A stretch of 64,000 nucleotides of DNA from positions 32,532,402-32,596,401 of the forward strand of contig NC_088301.1 in NCBI RefSeq assembly GCF_032854445.1. The letters are read 5' to 3'. The position numbers were made by a program, and so were the translations under genes. Positions 49,111-61,100 of this stretch are shown one piece after another. Within the stretch, counting starts at the first letter, position 1. Each line of letters starts with the position of its first letter. The notes beneath the pieces are model-generated. The model saw only the letters and a program-made list of their open reading frames with translations. It searched no databases and had not been told where the DNA came from. This stretch comes from Liolophura sinensis (Eukaryota; Mollusca; Polyplacophora; Chitonida; Chitonidae).

Positions 49111-52100
49111 TTCAGCTTTTGGTTCCAAAGAACTTGTTCCATCCCCAAATCAGGAAACATTGATAGTGACATGCAACAACTATCCAAGGTGAATAATTCT
49201 GATATGCAACAATAAGGTAGGATTAAACACAGGAATCACATATTTATTTATTTATTTGATTGGTGTTTTACGCCCTACTCAAGAATATTTCACTTATACG
49301 ACGACTGCCAGATATTATGGTGGAAGGAAACTGAGCAGAGCCCGGGGGGAAACCCACAACCATCCGCAGGTTGCTGCCAGGCTGAATCACATCTTTAGTC
49401 ACCAAGTATAAAATGATATGTCACTTTAGCTAACAGAGTGATGTAGAATTGATAGACATTAAACGCAAGGTGTTCTTCAGAAAATTTTAATTAATTTTGG
49501 GTGAAGGAGCCAGATTACCTAGAGTAAACAATTGGCATAACCAACTACCTGAAAAAATGTCGACTTAAAAAGTCGTAGTCAAGTCAGCAGTGACTAGATT
49601 TGAACAAGCAAACTTTTGTCATTCTTGGCACTCGGCCAATCCAAGTAAAGTGCTTCAAAGAAAAAGGTCATTCCTAATACAGTGATACATCGATGAATAA
49701 GATACTTGATTTTCATGAATACCCAACTTTTCATTCAATAGTATCACCACAGGGAAGCTTATTTTACCAGATGTTTGAAAAATTCATACAGGTAGCTTGT
49801 ATTTATCTGATTGGTGTCTTACGCCATACTCAAGAATATTTCATTTATATGGTGGGAGAAAAACTGGCTCGAGGGACCCCAGGTTACCAACAGACTTTCC
49901 CATGTATCACTGGAGAGGAAGCCAGCATAATGAGCTGGACACGAATTGGATGTAAGATCACCAAGAATGGTTCAGCGACTACCCTAGTTCCTCAACTTTT
50001 TCCAAATGAAAGACAACTTTCAGTGCAATCTATGCACATTCTTAATTTGATTTTCGAGACAAAACAACATTGGTTAGATTGACCAATTTCAGGGCTTCAC
50101 AAAAATTATAACTTTATCAGTCTACACAGAATAAATCCTTCAGAATATGCTGGAATAATCACCTTGCAAACACGCGAAAAGGCTGTAGAATTATGACAAA
50201 CATACGGACATAAAGCTACAGCTGAACCAACAGGAGATGGATTTGAACATGTGATCCTCCTGGGCCAAGGGCAACTATTCTGAAGTGAGAATGATACCTT
50301 TACATTGATTTTATTTTTTTCAGGTTTTACGCCATACGCGTAAAGCATTGTGGTGGGAGAAAACTTGGCAGAGCTCCGGGAAAACACACAACCATCCGCA
50401 GGTTGCTGACAGACCTTCCCATGTATGGCCAGAGAGGAAGCCAGCATGAATTCAAAACGACCGCAATGGTGAGAGGCTCCTGAGTCATTGCGCCGCGCTG
50501 GCGTGATAGCCCTATCACCCACAGAGGGCCTCTAGTCACCATGAATATACAAGTTCTAAGACAATACCTGCAGTACTTTGGGTAACTTTCGCAGTTTGGT
50601 GCCTTTTACAAGCAACACTGAGGGAGGACCATTTCCAGTCAGGTGGTAAATGTACAGTTTAAACCACACTGAATTCACCTGTAACATACAGTAATCTTTC
50701 AGTAGGGAAAATGCAAGAAACACAAACAAATTCTACTTCACTTTCTTAACAGATTAAGGATCAATCCGACAGGCAGACTGACAGAAGAGTTGATAAACCT
50801 GTCATGTTCTTTTCTGGTACCGTAAAGGAACTAATAAAATTAAATGCTTACTGTGATAAGATGTGGTAACACAAGGAAGACTAGGGGATTCAGCCCTTAC
50901 CTCTGGTATGGCTGGTCCTATATGCTGGGGAGTACAGCTACTAACTGGTCTAATCTCATTGCTGAGGGGTGCCATGGATACCAGCAGCCTGACCGAGGAA
51001 GAACACATGGAGGTGTATTTGTGTATCAGATTCAATTTGCCATAAAGTTTTTTTCACAATGGGGCCAATTGTTCAAGTACACATTGGTCACTGACTGTAG
51101 TAAGGCATATAGCTACAGCCATACATTGGTTTTCATTGACTTCTTTGTAGTTGTTTGACTAATTGGTGTTTTTAATGGCATTCACTGGATTTTCTCCATT
51201 ACTGTATTTCACCTTAAGAAACACACATAGGCCTTAGATTGATCCATATGATACCAACACTTAACTGACTTGATAAAAAAAACCTGTTAAGTGGCCCTAA
51301 AAAGTGGATGAATCAGTCGGAATCAAGCAAACTGTGTCACTTTGAAAATGCTGAAATACAGTGTATAAGACAAGTAAGTGCCATGGATGGAGAAAACTAA
51401 GGAGCCTGAGGTCCACAATCCACCTTTGCATTTGTGTGAGTGTTTGCCCATTCTGTTGAAATATGAAGAAAAAAAGCATCCAAAATTTTTTAAAAAATTT
51501 TCAAATTTTCAAAAAAAAAAACATCATATAAGTCCTTTAGAGCTCATTGAACCTCAATTTATGTATAATAATACAAGTCTGAACCTTGACAAAGCCTTAA
51601 ACAACTGTGGCCATTTTGTTGACATAAGTGAAGAACATACATATAGTTTTTGTTGAGCACTCTGGCTCTCGTGGCTGGGTCCAAACCGAGGAGACTTTCA
51701 CAGCGAATCAGGTCAATAGCCAGGCCCGCGGTCAGCTGATCTGGGTCAGGACATAAGCTCTTGTTGTGACGCAAAAACCTGATGGTGTCCCTCAGTGTGA
51801 TAGCATGATCAAAATACCTGCGAGCCTCACCCTCTGCATCATCACCTACCTGACAATCAGAGTAAACAGTGTGGGCATCATTTGCACCAATTTAAAATAC
51901 TCCTGGAGTTTTAAAACCTTACACATTACATTCCTGATTATGGTACTTGTTAGTACTAATTTTATATACAAAATTCAAAAACTTTTCACTTATATATAAG
52001 GCCTAGATCATGTTTCTAGGACGAAACCAAACGGAACCGTTCGGAAACCACTAGAATTAGCCAGGTATAAGAAAAACTTCCCACGACTAAGACGCAGGCG

Positions 52101-55100
52101 GAACCACACAGATCTCAAGGGAACCACTGCATATAACCATCTAACCAGGTATAGGACAAACTTCACAAAAGTAAGATGTAGGCGGGAGGAAACCAGATCC
52201 CAGAGGAAACCACTGCATAACACCATCTAATGAGAATAGGACAAACTTTCCGAATTCTCGAAGCAAAGTTTCAGGGTGAAGGAATCGCACAGATCCCAGA
52301 GAAAACCAGTGCAAATAGCCACGTATAGGGCAAACTTCCCAGCCTAAGATGAAGGGTGGACGAAACCAAAAAGATTCCCAAGGAAACAGCTATATATCAC
52401 CATCTAACAAGGCACAGGATAAACTTTCCAAAGCAAAGTGACAGGGTAAAGGAACCAAGCAGATCCCAGAGGATACCACTGTCATTAGAAAGATAGGACA
52501 AACTTCCCAAGGCTAAGTGTGGAGAGCATCAGACAGAAGGAAACCAAGGAAACCACTGCACCCAGCCTGATAAAACTAAGTCACAGCAGAACTAGCAAGT
52601 ATTGGATTCAAGCCTGTGGTCTCATTGTTCAAAGAATACTGGTTTAAATTGAGGTTTTGTCTACATTGATCAGCCAGCATGGGTGTACTGTAGCAGTACG
52701 CAGGCAAATCCTAACTGTTCTAAACATTAGTCAAATCTAAAAGTGAACGCAATGATACACATGCGACTGCAACACTCACCTTCTCCAACTCTGCCAAAAA
52801 ACTGTCTAAAGACTCATCACTGAGTTTTCCCACCTCAAACATTGTTACTGCATGGCTCTTCAGTCCCTGAAATGACCACAAAAATGACAGTTTTTGACCA
52901 CAAACTGCATACGGCAGTCAGGAACTATCCACTGCATCAAACCCAGCACCTGATAAATCCTATTAAAATATGTCCACAAGAGAGGTTTCAAAGCTGTATC
53001 TGAAGTCACTGAACCACACTGTTCAAGGCTAGTACTCTGATAGGACATCCACATTCACATTTGTCTCTAGCACTGACTATATTTCTTATACAACAAGGCT
53101 AGACATGGCAGGAATACCATTCTGTACACATTATACAGATAGTGCATGCCCTGGGATGGGATATCCAGAATTGTCAGCCAGACACAAGTGATGTTCAATG
53201 AGTCCACACTAACTGATACTTAATATTTATAGTATTTAATATTAAATACTGCCAAGGTATTTCAATATGAAACCAAAGTACAACAGGCAGTCAATGCATG
53301 ACAGATCTGTCAGCCAACTACGGATGGTCGTGGGTTTCCTCCCGGGCCTTGCCCAGTTTCCTCTCACCATAATACTGGCTGCGGTCTTATAAGTGAAATA
53401 TTTTTGAGTACGGCATAAAACAGCAATCTAAAAAATTAATAAATCAACACATGATAGTCAGATGAACAGAAGTGACTCTCGCACAGTGCTTTCTATGATG
53501 TAAAAATATGCTGTGATCCCCGAGACTCTCATTCAATACCATGGCATCCATTCAAAATAGACAAGCTGTCAATACTTAGTGATACAAACAGCCAGACTGA
53601 GTATGTTTACCGGTGACAAATTGCCCATCATGAGGAATGCTGTGAGTGTGGAGTCGAAGAGAAACGCCACTCTTTTTGTGCCTGCCACTGGTGCTGCTAT
53701 CTGACTAGAAGAGCTGCTGGACTCTGCTGAAAATAATTAATATAATTTCCTCTAATTAGTTAAATGTTTTTAACATACAAGTTTTGACCATTTGATTATG
53801 TAATGAAAAATTTACTCAAAAACTAATACTCAAATTTCTGCAGGAATAGTTTATCACACAAAACATTAAAGAAGATGTGAAAATGTTTAGAAACATACTG
53901 GTAAGTCAAAAATATTTACACTGTTATTCCAGACATTATATTCATTTTAAGGAATACACTGTTTTATACACAGCAGCTTACAACAGCAAAGTGATAACTT
54001 TTCATTATGAGATAACACCCCATATTATAAGCAAGGGTCATTTCCAAAACAGTGTTTCAAAATCGTCAGTTTGGAGTTTTCAGCAGTGTTGGAGGCAAAA
54101 ACACAACAGATGGGATGTGCTAGTAATAGTCACAATGAGGTGTAACAATGAGGATGAGTTGTTGTAGTAACAATGAGGCGTAACAATGAGGATGGGCTGT
54201 GATACTCACAATGAGGTGTAACAATGAGGATAAGCTGTGATACTCACAATGAGGTGTAACAACAAAGGAGAGCTGTGATAGTCACACTGAGGTGTAACAA
54301 TGGGGATGAGTTGTGGTAGTAAAAATGAGGTGTAACAATGAGGATGAGTTTTGATAGTCACAATGAGGATGGGCTGTGATACTCACAATGAGGTGTCACA
54401 ATGCGGATGAACTGTGATACTCACAATCAGGTGTAACAACAAAGGAGAGCTGTGATAGTCACAATGAGGTGTAACAATGGGGATGAGTTGTGGTAGTAAC
54501 AATGAGGATGAGTTTTCATAGTCACAATGAGGTGTAACAATGAGGATGAGCTGTGATCATCACAATGAGTTGTAACAATGAGGATGAGTTTTGATAGTCA
54601 CAATGAGGTGTAACAATGAGGATGAGTTGTGGTAGTCACAATGAGGTGTAACAATGAGGATGAGCTGTGATAGTCACAATCAGGTGTAACAACAAAGGAG
54701 AGCTGTGATAGTCACAATGAGGTGTAACAATGAGGATGAGCTATGACAGTCACAATGAGGTGTAAAAATGAGAATGAGCTGTGATACAATGAGGTTTAAC
54801 AATGAGGATGAGCTGTGATCGTCACAATGAGTTGTAACAACAAAGATGAGCTGTTATAGTCACAATGAGGTGTAACAATGAGAATGAGCTGTGAAAGTCA
54901 CAATGAGTTGAAACAAAGAAGGTGAGCTGTGATAGTCACAATGAGTTGTAATAACGAGGACGAATTGTAAGTCACAATGAGGTGTAACAACGATGAGGTG
55001 TAACAATGAGGATGAGTTGTAAGTCATAATGAGGTGTAACAACGATGAGGTGTAACAATGAGGAGGAGTTGTAAGTCACAATGAGATGTAACAATGATAA

Positions 55101-58100
55101 TGATTAGACTCACCTATGACCCCCTCCACACTGCTGGTCTCTGGTGAAGTGCTGCTAGTCTCAGCATGGAGGGACATCTCTGTCAGCGTGGTACTTGTCC
55201 AGTCTATCAGCATGTGCTCCTCACTTGTCCTTGATGGTCTGCGCAGTACAAATGAATGGAAGAAACTTACTTGTCTCACACACTGTTTTACTTGTAAATA
55301 TGATGCCATGGAAAGCCAGCAAAATAAGTTATGTAAAACCAGAGATTCCCTGGAATCTCTTAGCACTCATGTCTGCATCTAGGAAAGCATGCTGAATTAC
55401 CATGACGGTTACAGATGCATCTCCAGATTTCATACACAATTATTTATCCTCTGTGATTTCAGAAATATAAAAATAGTAAGTATAATAAGACAGAGAGAAA
55501 ACTTGTACAGCACAGCTCAGACTAAAAGTCAATTGTTTACCGCTCAAAATCGCACTCCGAGATACTGAATAAAGCTCTACTGACACAACACAAACCCTCT
55601 AGTGAACTGTGTTGGTGACCTGCTGGGACGCATAGAATTATCGTCAAAGGTGTGAATAAAATTCCGTCTAATAACTAACACTAGCTAGTTTGCAAGCAAA
55701 GGTGCAGTCCTCGTGTATTCAGCTATGTGAACATATATTAACTGTGAAAAGTGGAAAGTTTATGTAGCAATATGTAACCTATCTCAGCAAAATAAAATCA
55801 GTTCATCTGCTTGATTAAGTGATTTAAGGGAGAAAATATGCAATAGAAGTCACCGATTGGTGTCGACGGTTGGCGTACTAATTTTGATACAGGCCTACAT
55901 TGAAGTTATGCCATATAGAGCTGTACAGCAGACACAAATCTTCATATAAACTTCACAAACTGACACGAATTCCTTTTGGCTAAAGCATATGCAATAAAGC
56001 GTGCCTCTCGCCTAGAATACTGCCCCAACACAGGCAGGCAGCAGTCTCGTGTGGCCGTGCCTTTGCTTGATCTTTCACACTTGTGTCTTAACATTTATTG
56101 CATTTGTAAAAAAGTCACATCTAAATAACATTATGTATTTATATTACTGTAAGAATCGAACCAAAATGCCACCCAACAAGTTGTAGAGAAGAGGGATTTA
56201 CAAAGAAACAGTAAATTCAGCCACAGCAGTTTTTGAGAGATAAACTCATTTCTATTCACCAGCCAGATAGCACAGATGGTAGAGTATCACTTCAGGAGGC
56301 GGTAAATTACTGAGTCAATCCTGCATCGAGTCACACCTAAGACGTTAAAAAAGGAAGTTATAACTTCTCGCTTGGCATTCAACATGAAGGGGATTGTGCA
56401 ATGACTGGTTGACCTGTATCAGTATAATGGCTCGGGGCGGGGCGGCTTACTTGCCTTCAGTACGGCACCTCAGTGAAGCAGCACTAGATAAAAGAGTGCT
56501 GAAATCCATCCTGCAGCAAGGAGGTACATTACATGCACTCTAAGGATTCCTTCGTCGTCATACGACTGAAAAATTGTTCATTACAATGTTAAACCCCAAG
56601 CACTCACTCACTCATTTCTATTGTTTAAGATTTTCAAAACCATACAGTCTGTGTCAGTTGATAAAGTCTGACACTTGTAAGTATTATTTACTTACTCCAG
56701 TACCACATGCCTACTGTTCTTCAATCTTGGCAAAATGTGGACACTAAGACTTCATGAGTTATTCATCCAGGCCTTTGCGCGAAGCTTTAGAGTATTTTAA
56801 TTAAGCCTACAACAATCCACTTTGCTGTTGCTATTAACATCCATGATATTTTACACAAATATAGTATACACCAAAACATTACTGTCCAAACCCCAAAAAA
56901 ACCAACTCACAAACATATGTTATTGATACACCTATAAGCTATTCACATACAGTTTGCTTCAACTTTTATTCAAGTTCACAATTAAATTTGATATGCAATT
57001 TCATCTGAGTGTTCGTTCAAATAATGTATTGTTAAACATAAATTAACAGAGCGAAATTACTCCCATGAAGGCATTTTCTAGTTAATGCGAGTCAGTAAAA
57101 GGAAATATTTAAGGTACAGTGTGCCTCGTAAGCAAAACATTCAAATACAGAGTACTGATGCAAATGGAAAATTAGCCTATTTCTTTTTCTGTGAAAAAAA
57201 CCTTTCAAACGAATCATTTTTTTTCTCCTTCATGTGTTTGTTGTGTGGGTGCTTTTCCTACATGGTTTGATACGTACTACAAATTCTCCATATAACTTAT
57301 ATAGACAAAATCTGATTTGTCATTTATGGTGTTTTCATTTATTACCACTATTCGCACATGAAATTAGTGCTGTAACACCGCACTGTTGTTGTTGTTGCTC
57401 GGCATGTCGGCGTGAAAGTGTCAATTTAGTCTTGTAAATTACTGAGTGGAAGATATTTTTTCGCTGGTAAGTGACACAACAAGGAAAACCTTCTACGAAA
57501 GAAACGAAAGATAGCTTTGTTTGTCCACTTTTTAGGAGAGATGAAGAATGAGCTAGTTTTAGTAGTCGAGGTGATCCACTACGAATCTCGCACGGATTCC
57601 GTCATAAATCACTACTTTAACAGAAGACTGCCACTTCACCATCAAAAAGATATACATCATATATTTTACTTCAGTTTCATGTATGGTGTCATTCTTTCAA
57701 AAATACTTTTAAATCATTCAAACAAAGAACTAGATTTTCTGTTGTTAACTTTCCACAGCTTGCGCGTAGGCATATCAAAGTTCACCCATGTGTGTGTGAT
57801 CAGTCAAAGTGGACAGATCACTGACTCGGCAGGAGGGCCTCTGCACAGGTGCCCTACAAACCCTCTACAAACTATCTACAAACTCTCTAAAGGACCTCTA
57901 GGATCGCACTAACCTCCTGCCTGGCTTTGACTTTTAGCCTGAGCTGTACTGTATTTCTGCACTCATTTTTTAGTTTTCAGTTACATATGGCCAAGAAAGT
58001 TTCCTCCAAGATGAAAGGGTGTACGGTTTATATTTGTTTTTGTTTGTGGGTCTTGTTATATACTCCACGTGCAGAAGGCAAACTAACCACTATTATAACA

Positions 58101-61100
58101 TCATCAACACATAATGTAGTAAATCCAGACAAATATACAGCTTACTTTGTTATACCATGATTCAAAAGAGAATCTTAAATACTGTAGGTTAAAAAAAAAC
58201 AAAAAAAAAAAAACAATACTTTTCCTGTAAGACTAGAGGAAGTTGATAAATTTGAAGTTACTTACTTTGGTAAGTTTTAAAGATTTTTCAGTCTTACTTT
58301 TTGGCTGATGACTGAGCACCTTTCCATGAAGGGTGAAGATCTTCCTGAGCTGACTCCACTTGTTTCTTTTTGGCAAATCCCAAGCGGCAGAACATCGAAA
58401 CAGCATTCTGGGTAAATTTAAACAAACACAGATAACAGTATTCTACAAAGTCGTAGGATAATAAAATTAGACAGCAGTAAGATTATATAATATATTCTAT
58501 ATAACAGAAAATGGTCATTGACTATCTCCATTCAAGGTGAAGACATTTTGGTAAGCATTAATGACTTCATCATAAAAGAATCTTCACCACTGCCTCAAAT
58601 TCTCTGACTGACTTGTTTCAATATGACAATATTTCAATTATAAAATGACACTCAGTCGTAGGATAATAAAATTAGACAGCAGTAAGATTATATAATATAT
58701 TCTATATAACAGAAAATGGTCATTGACTATCTCCATTCAAGGTGAAGACATTTTGGTAAGCATTAATGACTTCATCATAAAAGAATCTTCACCACTGCCT
58801 CAAAATCTCTGACTGACTTGTTTCAATATGACAATATTTCAATTATAAAATGACACTCAGTTTCATGGGTGGAGGATACCTCAGTGTCTGCAGAAAACCA
58901 CTCGCCTCGGGCAAGTGAAAAGAAACTCTCCATTTGATATAAACGGATTTCTACCCACAGGAAGAGAGAAATGTGTTTGTTATCTTAGTGGTAGGCAAGT
59001 AATCTGATTCTATGTTGAATTGCAACCTAAACAATCCTATTTTAACTAAGGCTCTAAGAACAGAACTTTCGGGAGTTCTTGAAAGTTCCCTGACTGAGGC
59101 CATAAAAATATATTTTTTAAGAATTTTTTCTACCTATTAAAATACATTTGAACCTATATATTCTACTGTGGTCTTTTCTGACCATACTGGGACCAGTGAC
59201 GCCACATCAGGGTATTGCCACTTTACACAAACAGACTTCTAGATTATACTGTTCTGAATACATTTACATATAGACATATATATGTACATAATGCATATAC
59301 ATATAGATCTTTGAATGCATTTGCAGAATGGACACTGGAACGAACTACTTCGAGCAAAAATTATGGATATTATGTCACTGATATGGTCTGGGTCACTACA
59401 AACCACCAAAAGTTTAATGGTCTTTCATCTGATATATACTTCATTTTAGTTATCTTTGCTTCGCAACATTTTTTCTGTAATATCCACATTACCTTACTGC
59501 TTTGGGTAACAATTGCTATCATAAAAGGAAAGTGATGAAAACAATGGGAAGCATGCAATGTAGAAAATGTCCATGCATATATGAAAATTTTACCTTGACT
59601 AGTTGTAGGTCAATTTCAAGAACAGTTGCCAGCTGAAAATAAAACAGTGTCATATGCAGTTACATTGTTTAGCAAGCGTCCCATTCTGCTGCAAATGAAT
59701 ATCGGTAACCATGTATTAATAGCACCAAATATACCAAATTGGGGGCCTCCATGGCTCAGTTGGTTAGCGTGCTAGCATATTTGGAAAGGTCCGCTAGCAA
59801 CCTGCGGATGGTCGTGGGTTTCCCTTGGTTTTCCTCCCATCATAATGCTGGCCGCTGTCTTATAAGTGAAATATTCTTGATAAAACACCAATCAAAGAAA
59901 TAAATAAATAAATAAAATACACCAAATTTGATTCTCATTTCTCATCAGTGAAATCAGTTGGGGGAACTCATGACTTAAAATGCTAAAAGTAGAGGCCCAA
60001 GACTTGTCTGTTTCAAGTATACATGTAGTTACACAGAGTAAATACATTTCCATCTCCTTTTCATCGGCTTGACGATAAATCTACTATATTTCACAGCCTT
60101 TTACAATCATGGACAAGGTACACATACATTTCTGTATTATTCTCAAAACACTGAGTGTTACTGAAGCATCATTCAAACCAGTCTAAATTTAGTGCTTGTG
60201 ATGAAATGGCCCTTGGCTGGTAGGTCCTTTTTTCCAAACCCGATATAAATCAATTCTCAATCATTCACTGTTGCACTCTACAGGGATGGTTTAGACCTTC
60301 ACAGACATGGTACAGAGATGACATCAAACCTATTCACCTTGATAAAATCATGTGACAGCAACATTTGTATGTAATACTACAGGTGGAACTTCTTAACACA
60401 CTAAATCAAATAGCAACACTTTATCTTCAGCCAATGTTTAGATCTAAAAATTTACTGTTTTGTTTTAAAATATAGCCAGGACTTACAGAGACAATACAGC
60501 TACATGTATGTCCAAAATCTGTTCATACATACCTCACTGACTGGAGTGTGTTCATCAATGGACACAAATATTTTGTACAATAATGTTTCAAAGTAATCTC
60601 CCAGTACTCTGTTCATTACAAAGCCTTCCAGTGGAGGAACTGAAATTACAGATCAACATTATACAAGTCATACAAGTCACAAAGCAAGAAATACATCAGA
60701 AATAAATGTATTAATACATATTCCCACATTTTTATCCTGATTTACTACAAAATACAATTGAGTACTAATCAAAACATGGGTAAGAATGTTTACCAAACAT
60801 ATGAACAAGCTCATTTCACTTTTTTGATTTATTAATTTATTTCATTTTATGAGATCTAATGCCATACTCATGACTCTGCATTTCCACACTGTGGGGTAAA
60901 CCCACAACCATTGGCAGGTTGCTGTCAGACTTTCTCATGTACGACTGGTGAGGAAGCTGGACTTGAACTCACAGCGAAAACATTGGTTAGAGGCCCTTAG
61001 GTCATTGTGCTGTGATAACAAGCTAAAGACTAGGCCACAGAGGCCCCTATTAACATCTGTATACATAAAGACTTTTTATTTACCTATTATGCAATCATCA

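Larger units (their letters stand above)
48993..50567 (-). other. FAM91A1 intron 14, with three same-orientation SINEs
   Basis: Starts at the exon 14 donor (CTGCAG|gtattg) and ends at the exon 15 acceptor (tatgttctgag). Contains a TA/CATATA run (about 49071-49112) and three minus-oriented family 1 SINE copies (49241-49380, 49799-49932, 50307-50535). The 129-codon plus-strand frame at 49693-50082 is partly SINE-derived and is not a gene. Confidence 0.65.

Noticed and set aside
49693-50082. 129-codon plus-strand frame
   Set aside because: Runs through a minus-oriented SINE and ends in AT-rich intron; not conserved-looking.
57517-57912. 131-codon plus-strand frame in FAM91A1 intron 8
   Set aside because: No family resemblance, AT-rich codons, no supporting splice or promoter signals.
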